Positions 55,059 to 63,860 of a DNA stretch of 64,000 nucleotides are shown piece by piece. The notes beneath the pieces were generated by a model, which was given only the letters and a program-made list of their open reading frames with translations, ran no database searches and was not told the origin of the DNA. The first letter of the stretch is position 1. Each line of letters starts with the position of its first letter. The position numbers and the translations under genes were made by a program. This stretch comes from Peptococcaceae bacterium BRH_c8a (GTDB taxonomy: Bacteria > Bacillota > Desulfotomaculia > Desulfotomaculales > Desulfallaceae), in NCBI GenBank assembly GCA_000961575.1, contig LADP01000003.1, positions 142,223 to 206,222 on the forward strand. Reading direction: 5' to 3'.

Positions 55059-55390
55059 TAAACCACCTCAACTATATTATTTAAAGATGGATAAAATAAT
55101 TGTTAAAATTTATCAATATTTAGTTAATTATAATGCATATGTAAAAGAAACCGCAATATCCTAACGTACTTTTTATATAAATTAATTACTATTTTATAAA
55201 CTTTATTTTAATTTTAAAAATTGTTTACATATTTTAACAAATTTGTCGTCTTTTTTATTGATAGTCCAATTAGGCATAAGCAAAAGCTAAAATCACACTC
55301 GGCACTTTTACTGCACCGATAATCTGGTATAATCACCAAGTTAACAAGTTTATTGCCTGACACCATTGCACCAACGGTTTGCCCTATTGG

Positions 55391-56239
55391 TTAAATGTCA
55401 TCGTAGGATACGTTTCGGTTAACATAATTGGCATACTTATCTACGCCTCCCTGCGCCTGTTGCGGCGTTTTGGCTTTGTCTTTCAAAAAGTTGGTTCTGG
55501 GGTGGCTGGCGCTTTTAAATTTATCTACCCCGCGCAGCAAAAACTCATCCAGTCCCCATCTATAAGTCCAGTAGTATTGCTGGTCGTTAAGCACTTCGGC
55601 ATAGTTGTCAATGGCTGCCATGATTTCCTCCACGGTGTAGCCATCGGCTAACATGTTTCTGATATGTCTTTTCGTTGATTCGGTTAAATTGCGGTGGGTT
55701 ATAATTTTTTGATCGTTCCAATGCTTAAAAATGGTATATATATCTTTTTGGTTTAATTTATTTTTATTTTGTTTATATAATGGTGCAGAGTTCGGATCAC
55801 AAAACGGTTCAAGATCCAGTGCAATTTTTGCACTAATGCTGTCCGTTGGTTCCTGTTTTGGTGTACGTATCGGTGGATTATTTACACTGGTACTTTCTAT
55901 TGGTTCATGCTCCGGTTCACATATCGGTTCATACTCCGGTGTATTATTTACACTTCGATTATTGATCAGGGAAACCATCCGGTACCTACCCACCTCCCGG
56001 CCCTGGTTTTCATACTGGATGAGGCCCTTTTCCACCAGGGTACTGCGGTGCTTAAGAATCGTGTTTTTACTGACCCTGACTTTGGCCTGCAGCGTCAAAT
56101 TGGCTACTGTAAACCATTCCTTCCAGCCGCACTTGTTGTTTATGGCCATTAAGCTATACCATAAGGCTTGGGTAGGGGCATCTAGCGGATTTGTTTCCAG
56201 CCAGTCTACAAAAGCATTAATTTCACGCACGTAATTCAT
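55391..56239 (-). CDS. DnaD/phage replisome organiser-like protein
   Basis: This 282-residue protein has an N-terminal winged helix (WFTVANLTLQAKVRVSKNTI with LVEKGLIQYENQGREVGRY). A low-complexity middle rich in EPI/PEYEP and TDSISA follows, then a C-terminal helical domain typical of phage replisome organisers (YTVEEIMAAIDNYAEVL and YYWTYRWGLDEFLLRGVDKF). It probably came from a prophage; no other phage gene lies nearby. DNA repeats in the middle (CGGTTCATACTCCGGTGTA type) explain the low-complexity stretch. Confidence 0.72.
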   Translation of the reverse strand: MNYVREINAFVDWLETNPLDAPTQALWYSLMAINNKCGWKEWFTVANLTLQAKVRVSKNTILKHRSTLVEKGLIQYENQGREVGRYRMVSLINNRSVNNTPEYEPICEPEHEPIESTSVNNPPIRTPKQEPTDSISAKIALDLEPFCDPNSAPLYKQNKNKLNQKDIYTIFKHWNDQKIITHRNLTESTKRHIRNMLADGYTVEEIMAAIDNYAEVLNDQQYYWTYRWGLDEFLLRGVDKFKSASHPRTNFLKDKAKTPQQAQGGVDKYANYVNRNVSYDDI

Positions 56240-56393
56240 AAGAACACCTCTCGAATAAAATTTTTAACACAACGGTCGGAGGTTCTTCCTGGTAGGTCTG
56301 CCAAAAGTAATGCATCCTGTAAAGTTGTACTAATTTTTCGAAGTAATATTACTACACTAATATACAACGATCAACACTTTATTTTTGTGCTGA

Positions 56394-56822
56394 ATGATAA
56401 ACACGCCTACCTTGGTCAGCATTGGAATCAACTCCCTTCGAAATGTGCGCCTAGAAACGCAAAAGAGGCCGACACCCCCACCGAGTTGTCGACCAAAATT
56501 ATTGGTTGCCTGTGCTATTCTCATGCACGAATCGAGGGCTGCGTTTGCACTCCGTTGCGCATTATTTTGCGTCAGTTGCGAAGGTTGTCGCTGTCCTAAA
56601 GCACCATGTGGTGGTGGTTGCCCCAAAACACGTAACCGTAAAGAATAAAACCGTACTAGCCTTCCTATTTTTAATTTCCCGCAGCAGCAATTGTTTGGCA
56701 CTGTCCCAGTTAAATATGTATTCTTTGTTATTGCCCCTCTGAATCACGTTGTAAATAACCCCGGCACTCGACCCGCGGGTTTCCGGCCCAAAATAATACC
56801 TACTGTTGAAATCTAACAGCAA
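56394..56822 (-). pseudogene. Relic REP-associated tyrosine transposase (RAYT, Y1 type)
   Basis: The minus strand encodes IYNVIQRGNNKEYIFNWDSA, typical of the start of REP-associated transposases of the IS200-like Y1 family. About 30 codons later the HUH motif appears only in another frame: GYVFWGNHHHMVL, read from GGTTACGTG. The gene is broken by at least one frameshift and lacks the catalytic Tyr region. It lies at the 3' side of a truncated pilin copy, with many GTGCCTGGCACC palindromes near it, the likely targets of such enzymes. Confidence 0.7.
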
Positions 56823-56952
56823 GTTGATCCGGTAAATGTATTATGAGCACCGTAAGCAATTCAACCAGTGCATAGCCAGATTGACGTCTGAAGTTCGATG
56901 TCAACCGCAGAGGTTTAGCGGAATTTTTTATGTAATCAAATTGTATTGGTAT
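56822..56952 (-). pseudogene. Truncated major-pilin copy
   Basis: The frame reads SGYALVELLTVLIIHLPDQL and is then lost at the transposase relic. Upstream, a leader of about 26 residues (beginning after TGA) is conserved with the copy at 57412, with an ATA codon 6 bases after GGGGGTGA instead of ATG. The gap 56953-57411 holds no gene. Confidence 0.65.
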
Positions 56953-56989
56953 GTTGTTTCACCCCCAAATGGTCTGACACCCTCAATTC

Positions 56990-57395
56990 TTTCCCACTCC
57001 AAGAGGCCGGTTACACTACCAACTTTGCGCGGCCCCAGTGTCCAGGGACAGGCCTGGCATCACAGCTTCCCTTTTGAGAGAAGATAATATTACAGGCGTC
57101 ATTTCATTTTCAAGTTACGTGTCATTTAAGCCAATCATTTACCAGCACCGCTCTGCAGCTATAAGCTAACAAATTTGGTGTCTGGCACTTTTTATCCTTG
57201 TGGCTTTTCTACCAGACAAGTCCCTGTCCCCATGTCTTTTGTCTTTCAGCGTAGGTAGAATTCGGCGTAAAAAAAATGATAAGGTTCCTTGGAGGCACCG
57301 TATCATTCGAAGCTGTTCGGTAAAATAAATTTTCGCTGGTGGCTTGTGATGGAACATCATGGCGGTTAACAAGTTTTGTGCCTGGCACCATCAGT
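56990..57395. repeat. Scattered palindromic repeat fragments
   Basis: This gap contains CCCCAGTGTCCAGGGACAGG (57032), GTCCCTGTCCCC (57218), TTGGTGTCTGGCAC (57176) and GTGCCTGGCACC (57378). No credible gene is present. Confidence 0.65.
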
Positions 57396-57411
57396 CTTAA
57401 GTGCGTCTCTT

Positions 57412-57789
57412 CTATTCAACTATCCATAAACCTTTCACTTTGTCAAGTTTATACTCTTTCTCGTTTGGAGAATTAGGCCACCCTGAAAGATATACTAAAA
57501 TTTCTGGTTTCAGTACATCCGTTTCCATGCCCCGTGGGTCGTTGGCATTGTCCGCCAGCACCCACTGTAGGGTGGCGCTGTTTAATATCCTGACGTTGGC
57601 CTCGTCCACCCTGTCTCTGGCGGTCTGCTGCGTCGAATTGTACAGCGGTACGGCTATCGCCACAAGTATAGCGATTATGATGAGCACTGTGAACAATTCA
57701 ACCAGGGCAAAGCCAGCACAGTTTTTAAAGCTTGATGTTAACCGGAGACGTTTAGCGGAATTCTGTATGTAATCAAAGTGTGTGGGTAT
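57412..57789 (-). CDS. Major-pilin-like protein with no canonical start codon
   Basis: The frame is open from a TGA at about 57796 and encodes a 26-residue leader rich in basic residues. The prepilin core is CAGFALVELFTVLIIIAIL, then VAIAVPLYNSTQQTARDRVDEA-type sequence and a C-terminal acid region. The sequence has no ATG, GTG or TTG before the core. A strong Shine-Dalgarno AGGGGGTGA stands 6 bases before ATA (57787-57789). The leader is conserved in frame in the truncated copy at 56822. It is either expressed from AUA, a silent cassette, or a pseudogene. An internal TTG start would remove the signal. Confidence 0.65.
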   Translation of the reverse strand: MPTHFDYIQNSAKRLRLTSSFKNCAGFALVELFTVLIIIAILVAIAVPLYNSTQQTARDRVDEANVRILNSATLQWVLADNANDPRGMETDVLKPEILVYLSGWPNSPNEKEYKLDKVKGLWIVE

Positions 57790-57873
57790 GTTGATTCACC
57801 CCCTGGTGTTCCATTTTCAAAGAAACGCCCCCCGCCATCAATTAGGCAGGAGGCGTGTTCTTCATCCAAAAAT

Positions 57874-57902
57874 AAGTTGATGGTGCCTGGCACCATCAAC
57901 TT
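57874..57902. repeat. Perfect 29-bp palindrome with GTGCCTGGCACC centre
   Basis: AAGTTGATGGTGCC and complement around one T. It is of the type targeted by RAYT transposases and lies between pilin copies 1 and 2. Confidence 0.9.
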
Positions 57903-57945
57903 CCTAGTTAGATGACTGGCAATATTAGTTTTATTCATGAGGTTT

Positions 57946-58287
57946 CTAATCTTCGGGTGCGGGTGGCACTCCTAAAGGTTGAGCAACACCGTCTGTTAAT
58001 GTGTAGGCACGAGACGCATTCCAAGGATCCTCTGGTACTTCCTGAAGAAAAGTTCCAATAAGTCTACCTCCAGCAGCAATGTCAGCAGTTACCACGTTTG
58101 TAAAATCAACATCATTTTCAGCAGCAAACTGTGCAACAGCACCGTTAATTGTCCTTACATTGGCTGCATCAGCATTCGTTCTAGCAGTAGCTTGTGTACC
58201 ATTATACAGCGGAACAGCAATCGCCACTAGAATACCAATAATAACAACAACCATCAGTTCCACCAGAGTGAAGCCAAACCCAACCAT
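57946..58287 (-). CDS. Major type IV pilin
   Basis: The 113-residue prepilin has an unusually short leader MVGFG, followed by FTLVELMVVVIIGILVAIAV and PLYNGTQATARTNADAANVR. The C-terminus is acidic (VPPAPED). The start ATG has no good Shine-Dalgarno and TAG lies in frame 17 bases upstream. The mature sequence is close to copies 57412 and 56822. Confidence 0.85.
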   Translation of the reverse strand: MVGFGFTLVELMVVVIIGILVAIAVPLYNGTQATARTNADAANVRTINGAVAQFAAENDVDFTNVVTADIAAGGRLIGTFLQEVPEDPWNASRAYTLTDGVAQPLGVPPAPED

Positions 58288-58352
58288 AAATTTCCAAGTT
58301 TTTTCCTACCCACAATCCCATGGGACCCAAGCAGTTCGCGGCTCGAGGGGCA

Positions 58353-58460
58353 TTTCCATTTGGAAACCAAAACAGAATGGAACCAACCGTTTTGCAAAGA
58401 AAGGAAACCCAAACAAAATGGAAAACAGGAAATCCAAGCTTAGGTTTCCATTAGGAAACC
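58353..58460. promoter_or_regulatory. Two TTTCC-GGAAA palindromes upstream of the pilin
   Basis: TTTCCATTTGGAAACC (58353-58368) and GGTTTCCATTAGGAAACC (58443-58460) are near-copies about 90 bp apart in the 320-bp gap between the pilin and the integrated element. They could be regulator sites for the pilin or part of the element end. No gene is present here. Confidence 0.5.
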
Positions 58461-58607
58461 ATTTGGCAATTTGATAGCGGCCAACGGCATCAAGGGATGG
58501 CGGCATCCTCTCGGAACTCGGCGTGATGTCGCCAGCTTTTGCCGGTCCGGGTTGTGGATGCCGCCCAGCTTAGCCCGGACCGGGCCAGCCGGGGGCAGAC
58601 CGCTTTG

Positions 58608-59399
58608 CTAGGACTGGCTCAGCAGGTTCCCCACCTCACGCTCGTAGCCGTAGCGCCGAAAGAACTCAATCAGCGCCACCTCGAACAGGTCCCGCTGGCT
58701 GATGTTCTTCTCCCGGCTGAAGTCCCGAACCATCTGGTCCAAGTTGTTCATCATGTGCACCGACTTGGTCACCGGGATTCCCGGCACGGCGAAGCGGGGG
58801 ATTTCCCCATTTCGCTCGGTCGCCAGCAGCTCGACCAGTCGGTCCCGGTTTTGCTCCAACAACTGCAGCAAGGGCAGGTAGCTGGCCATGTCCCCCGGCA
58901 CCACCCCGGCGGATTGCACGGTCTCGCTTGCAAACCGTTCTTCCACGGGGCATTCATTCCCAACGCCAGCTTTTGGTGGACCCGAAGCCCGACCCGCCTG
59001 CTTGACGTAGTTGATCCGGCCCGCGTCCCAAGCGTAGCCCTTGCCCTTCATGTACCCGGCCAACTCCCGGTGGTCGGCAAAGCCCAGCTGACCTGCAATC
59101 GACTTGGCGTCTGCATCACCCCGGTCGAACATCTTCACCACCGTTGCCGCCTTGGACGGGGCCAGCGTCAGCGGCGCGGGTGAGTGCGTTCCAGAGTCTC
59201 TGCCCGCCTCCGGCACGTAGTTCCCCATTCCCGCGTCCCAAGCGAAGTGCTTCCGACGCATGTACGTGTCTAGCGACCTGGGGTTGGTGTAGCCCAGCTC
59301 GCCCGCCAGTTCGTCCCTGGGTTTCCCATCAGCTAGGCCATCCAGCACCTGCTGTACTTTCTTGTCGTATATCGGCTCCTTGCCCTTCGGCATTGCCAT
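58608..59399 (-). CDS. Unknown protein with duplicated motif and RHH-like C-terminus
   Basis: From the ATG at 59399 (AAGGGAG, 8-base spacing) the product is 263 residues. Two related motifs occur: LGYTNPRSLDTYMRRKHFAWDAGMGNYVPEAGR-type (HFAWDAGMGNYV) and LGFADHRELAGYMKGKGYAWDAG (GYAWDAGRINYVKQAG), each like a small helix-turn-helix. The C-terminus NISQRDLFEVALIEFFRRYG looks like a ribbon-helix-helix. It lies next to the integrase. I do not recognise a family; a DNA-binding role for the element is plausible. Confidence 0.6.
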   Translation of the reverse strand: MAMPKGKEPIYDKKVQQVLDGLADGKPRDELAGELGYTNPRSLDTYMRRKHFAWDAGMGNYVPEAGRDSGTHSPAPLTLAPSKAATVVKMFDRGDADAKSIAGQLGFADHRELAGYMKGKGYAWDAGRINYVKQAGRASGPPKAGVGNECPVEERFASETVQSAGVVPGDMASYLPLLQLLEQNRDRLVELLATERNGEIPRFAVPGIPVTKSVHMMNNLDQMVRDFSREKNISQRDLFEVALIEFFRRYGYEREVGNLLSQS

Positions 59400-59481
59400 T
59401 TCGTCATCTCCCTTCCCTATTTGCTTTTCCACTGGTACCACCCCGAGCGAGCCTGGGGCGGAACTTTCTATACATTCTTAG

Positions 59482-60351
59482 TCACAGCGCGTTCACCGCG
59501 TCGGTCAGTTGGTCAAGGTTGGTGTGCGTGTACACCGAAGTCACGGCCAGGCTGCTGTGGCCCAAGAGCTTCTGGATCTGCACCAGCCCCACATTCTTCC
59601 TGACTATATTCGAGGCAAAGCTGTGGCGCATGATGTGGCACGATACCTTCTTGTCCCAGCCCAGTCGCTGGACTGCTTCGCCGATGGTGTGGTTGACGTA
59701 CACCGCCGACAGCCGGCCAGTCTTTTTGGTGGCGAAGAACCTGTCCGACCCATAGGCGTCACGCCAGTTGTCCCGGTAGTCGGCCAACTGCGGCCGCAGC
59801 TTGTCGCTGATGGGCACGGTGCGATCCTTGTTGCCCTTGCCGGCCAGTACCCGGATCACCCCGGCGTCCAGGTCCACGTCGGCCAGGGTCAGTTTCAGAC
59901 ACTCGGAGATCCGTAGCCCGGTGTGGTACAGGAACATGACCACCAGCCTGACCAGGTCGTGCTCGATCTCGGCCGCCAGTTGGGCCACCTCGCGCTCGGT
60001 CAGGTGCTGGCGCTCCTTCTTCGGCAGGCGCACGGGCTCCACAGATAGCGCCACGTTGCGCGGCACCAGCTCCTTCTTGTAGGCGAACTTGTAGAAGGCC
60101 TGGATGGTGTAGTGGTTCCGACTGCGGCTGTTTGGGGCGTAGTTCTTCACATCCTTCAGCATCCGCAGGAAACCCTCGATGTCGGCGGTGGTCACGTCCT
60201 CCAGGTAGGCCGGCCCGTTTTGGCTCTCCTCTAAGTGGCGCTGGAAGGCGCGCAGGTCTTTGGTGTAGATGTCTATTGTCTCCGGGCTGCGGTCAATGCC
60301 CTGCATGTGGTCGCGGTACATTTCGATAACGTTGGCTAGCAGCACGGTCAT
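59482..60351 (-). CDS. Tyrosine recombinase/integrase
   Basis: This 289-residue XerC/D-like recombinase has an N-terminal SAM-like DNA-binding domain (SPETIDIYTKDLRAFQRHLE) and a catalytic domain. Its R-H-R-H-Y set is visible in HTGLRISECLKL, HIMRHSFASN, LLGHSSLAVT and VYTHTN. It probably integrated the surrounding element. The start is ATG at 60351, with GGGAGGG almost touching it; GTG two codons later is an alternative. Confidence 0.93.
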   Translation of the reverse strand: MTVLLANVIEMYRDHMQGIDRSPETIDIYTKDLRAFQRHLEESQNGPAYLEDVTTADIEGFLRMLKDVKNYAPNSRSRNHYTIQAFYKFAYKKELVPRNVALSVEPVRLPKKERQHLTEREVAQLAAEIEHDLVRLVVMFLYHTGLRISECLKLTLADVDLDAGVIRVLAGKGNKDRTVPISDKLRPQLADYRDNWRDAYGSDRFFATKKTGRLSAVYVNHTIGEAVQRLGWDKKVSCHIMRHSFASNIVRKNVGLVQIQKLLGHSSLAVTSVYTHTNLDQLTDAVNAL

Positions 60352-60601
60352 CCCTCCCGTCTTTTGTTAGGTGTCTTCAGGTATATAATATATGCTTGTG
60401 GGATCGCACTGGGCGCCTCGTCGATGGTGCCGTGGCCGAGTTGCCCCCAAATCAACCCCACTGGGGACGGCCCCAAAAGTGCGGCTGGGGCGGCTGGGGT
60501 GCAGCTGGCCACCCTGCAGCAAGCCTTTGTCAGGCATGGGTTTGTGGCGAAAAAGGCAGCTGGTGCGCCTGCTGCCGCGATTTTCCTTCGGGACCAACAC
60601 T

Positions 60602-60867
60602 CAATTTTTTTTGTCCACTCGGCAGCGTGGGAAAAAATCTTTGTCCGGGCCCGGGGAAGAAAATCGCAAAAACAGGTGCATAGGTGCACTTCCCTTGCCC
60701 CCCATGTGTTTTCAGTTGCACATCAAGCGCACTCAGGTTTCTCAGTCCCCACCTCTTAACATTCTCTTCTTGTTGCTAACATCTTGACATTCTCTTTTTT
60801 TGCCCACCGGCAGCATGAAAAAAAATTTTGATCTGTCCCCGGGAAGAAAATCGCAAAACCAGGCGCC
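60602..60867. repeat. Two diverged direct repeats of about 75 bp
   Basis: Copies at about 60602-60680 and 60792-60867 share TTTTTTGxCCACxxGGCAGC, then AAAAAATxTTxxTCxGxxCCC and GGGAAGAAAATCGCAAAA. They lie in the 424-bp gap between the integrase and the primase gene (the second copy covers its end). They might be origin or attachment repeats. No other gene is credible in this gap. Confidence 0.7.
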
Positions 60868-62166
60868 TCGCCAACTCTCCCGCCCGCTTGATGGCCTTGT
60901 TCAGGTCTCGTTTGGGCACCCCGACCTCGTCCAGCACTTGCCTCAGCCTCTGGTACTCGGCCGGGTGCCGAACCTCCAACCAGACCAGTGCTGCCAGCGC
61001 CTCGTCCTCGAAAGGCGCGCCCGGGTCGCCGCCTTGAATCCCTCCACGGCGGTCTGCACGGCCTCACGCGCCCCGCCCAGCGTTATTCCGGCTAGCCTGG
61101 GCAGGCCCAGCACCGCCGGGCTCTTGACCCTGCCCCTGTTAGGGCAGACGCCGCAACCGTCGAAGCCGAGGTCACCCTCGACGTACCCGCAGGTCACCCG
61201 CCCCGCTCTCAGTGCCTCGGCCAGTTTTGCGTTTGTCTCTTCGACGCTGTACCCCGGGTAAGGCTTGGACCACAGGTGGGCCATTTCCTGGCCGCCTTCG
61301 CAGCGGCCCAGAACGCCGAGCATCAAGAACCACTCCTGGTACGGTAGCGTCTCGGCGTCTTTGCGGCAGTGGTGCATCCAGTCGCACCCCTCTTCGATGA
61401 GACCTAGCTTCGCTGGCGGATAAACCCCGGAGGCAGGTGCATCAACGCCAATCCGCGCCGATACTGTCTGCCCCAGGTGGCGGTCAATTTCTTCCGGGCA
61501 ATAGAAATACTCTTCCTCACTAGCGTGGCATTCCAGGTAGGCCACGGACGCTGGCACTTCGCCCTTGTGGTTGAGCGTGCCGGGTATGCGCAGGACCCTG
61601 GCCAGGTCGCTGGTGTTGTCCAGCTTCCAGCCGTACTCCTTTGCTTTTGCAATCATGGCCCGCTGGAACCGCCTGGACAGGTCAGCCGCTGCTTTTCTCT
61701 CGTCGTCACCTGCCAGCACCCACAGTTTCCTGAAGAGCCAGTAGCAGTGCAGGCCCCCACCCGTCCAGATAACCAGAGTGGGAGGCAGCGGAAACCAGCC
61801 CAAAACTTTTCTGGCTTGTTCCGCATCCAAGGGTAATTCCAGATGAGTGTGGTTTGGACCCGCGATGTCTACATCGAACCACAGCCCCAGGATCGCCACC
61901 ACTGTGACCGACTTGCCTCTGCCCTTCTCGGGCAATGCCTCCTGGAGGCCAACCCCGAAGTAGACATCCTTGTTCGGGAATTCCGCCACTGCAAAGGCAG
62001 CGGCACCCTGCAGATCAATAGCATTAAAAACGGTTTTCCGCTTGTCCTGTTTGGTCCAAATGACAAGGTACCCGGGGGCCTGTTCGCCATACAGCGTACC
62101 GAAGAAGTCCAACACCTCATCCCGGCAACTTTCGCCGGGAGCAATTAAAGAATCGATCTCCGCCAA
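60776..62166 (-). pseudogene. Primase-polymerase-like protein, frameshifted near its C-terminus
   Basis: From a TTG at 62166 (AAGGGTGAT upstream) the first 380 residues encode a PrimPol-like protein. Seen are the metal motif FDVDIAG, a Gly-rich IWTGGGLHCYWLF and RVLRIPGTLNHKG, typical of plasmid and phage replicative primases, then a Cys pair region (CGYVEGDLGFDGCGVCP). Near 61020-61060 the frame is lost. The continuation, FEDEALAALVWLEVRHPAEY and VPKRDLNKAIKRAGELARR, lies in another frame down to about 60776. It probably replicated the element when free. Confidence 0.75.
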
Positions 62167-62742
62167 ATTTACATCACCCTTTCTAGTAGGTGGGCATTAG
62201 ATGGTTATTCAGTTGTCAAAGAGCAGTTTGCCGATGCACGTGTTTCTAACAATAACCTTTTAAATTGCACTTCTTCCTTCTACATTCCCCACCCCAGTTG
62301 TGCTAGAATAATCTTACATTTGCCATCTAAAAATGTCATTGTGCGAAATGGTTGATTTAGCCATTTGAGGCGGGACGCCCGTTTTCCACGGCAAAACCAA
62401 TTGGAAAAGGTTTTGGCCTGGAAGACGAGGCCCTATTTTGGGCATTTTGGGGCATATGAAATTTTTCACCTGTCTCGCGCGCTAATTCTCCTAAAATCAG
62501 CCAATTTCAAAATAGTTGCTTTTTTCGCGTTTCCCATTTCTTCCACGACCTGCCAGGATGCATCAGGTGGTTCCCAATGCCGCCGTTGTCAAAAAAAATG
62601 GGTGTTGGCGCGAGCCTTTCGGCCGCCAGCACCCCCTCGCGTTATCGGCCCAACTCCCAGTCGAAGGCTACATAACCTATTAAGCCGCAAGCGTGCCTTT
62701 TGGTGCACAGCCAGCGGAGCTGAGCACCGTTTTTCCATACCG
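62167..62742. other. Gene-free stretch upstream of the primase gene
   Basis: This 576-bp gap holds AT-rich then GC-rich sequence and no credible gene. Inverted pieces around CCAATTGG (62399) are present but no clear iterons. It should contain the promoter of the primase gene. Confidence 0.6.
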
Positions 62743-62940
62743 TCAAACACCGTCGTCGTCGCCGCCTAAAGCGCCCCTCTCCTTTAATGACACGTACCGA
62801 CCACCCGCGCCGATGATCACATGGTCTAGCACCTCGATGCCCAAGATCTTGCCCGCCCGGCTGATGCGACTCGTCACCTCCATGTCCTGCCCACTGGGCT
62901 CTGGTTCGCCCGAGGGGTGGAAACGTGACAGTTCGTTTAG
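62743..62940 (-). pseudogene. C-terminal fragment of RadC (JAB domain)
   Basis: The minus frame encodes [36 protein letters not shown] and [17 protein letters not shown], the end of RadC-type JAB domains. The upstream part is missing: a TGA stops this frame right before residue 1. RadC is common on plasmids and integrative elements. The usual HxHPSG motif reads RFHPSG, so one His is lost. Confidence 0.8.
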
Positions 62941-63186
62941 TCATTGTTTAAATTTGCATTTGAACTTATCGCCAAGGAAAATAGAAAAACTCCATGCAAA
63001 GCTTCGCATAGAGCTGTGAGCGGTAAAGCAAAACCAAACGAATTTGCCATTACAACCGAACTACGTTTTTAAATTCTTAAAGCCACTGTCAGTAAATCCT
63101 ATAATTCTCGCTTCAACTGTCAGTAAAATTGTAGCAAAGTTATAGGGCAACTTTAGTGCGTAGAATGTTTATTATGCGTTGTAATC

Positions 63187-63860
63187 CTAACGGGGGCACC
63201 GGCTCATACAAAGTCCACACCCTCCGCTAGCCGTATAATATGAATTACAAACAAAACGGTTGTGGTTTACCCGTTGGTCTTGCTCTGGTTCTTTTAAAGC
63301 CCCGGAGGGGCACACCTTTATGCAAATATTACAGTCCTGACAGGGGTCTTCCGCGTTTACTGCATCCGGCTCAATGTGTGCTTCAGTGATTACTGCGGTT
63401 AATTTTATCCGAGGTCCGTAAATTGGGGTAATAAGCAATCCATTTTTACCAATGACACCGAGGCCTGCCGCAACGGCTGCATATTTGAAAGAAAAAATTG
63501 AAGATATTGTACGGTAATCAGTTAGATCTTGTCCTAAGTTAATTGAAGTAAAGCCCTTGTTTGTCAAGTATCGGGCAACACGATAACCTGTTTGCCTTAA
63601 ATCATTGATCACAGTTTCGTTATGGGCATTATAGATATCCCGGTAAGAGATTTCGCCTACTTTGTTTGAAACTGAAAGTTTATCTGTAAGAATTTTAAAT
63701 ACTTGGGAAGCTAAGACGATAACGGATCCGCATCAGGAAGTAAATTAGTTGGTCTTTTATTTTCTGGGAGATCTAAAAACCTTTCTATTGGTGCAACGCC
63801 AAATAGGTCTACCCCATCTAAGCGAGTACAAATATCTTCAATGTTTTTTTTAAAATTCAT
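63187..63860 (-). pseudogene. QueG-like iron-sulfur protein with a frameshift
   Basis: From the ATG at 63860 (GGAGG, 5 bases upstream) the frame reads MNFKKNIEDICTRLDGVDLF to LLPDADP and then stops. A one-base shift near 63718-63725 resumes with VIVLASQVFKILTDK. It then continues to the [4Fe-4S] motif CQDCNICIKVCPSGALKEP and a second, CGLCMSRCP. The family is the epoxyqueuosine reductase-like COG1600 group of iron-sulfur proteins. The frameshift may be real or a sequencing error. The gap 62941-63186 holds no gene. Confidence 0.75.

Noticed and set aside
57412..57696. TTG at 57696 as pilin start
   Set aside because: It lies inside the hydrophobic helix (after ALVE) and would remove the prepilin signal.
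60364..60787. Overlapping frames of 63-131 residues on both strands
   Set aside because: No family features; composition follows GC-rich sequence and the direct repeats.
62642..62944. 100-residue minus frame over the RadC region
   Set aside because: Arg-rich nonsense; the RadC residues lie in a different frame at 62743-62940.
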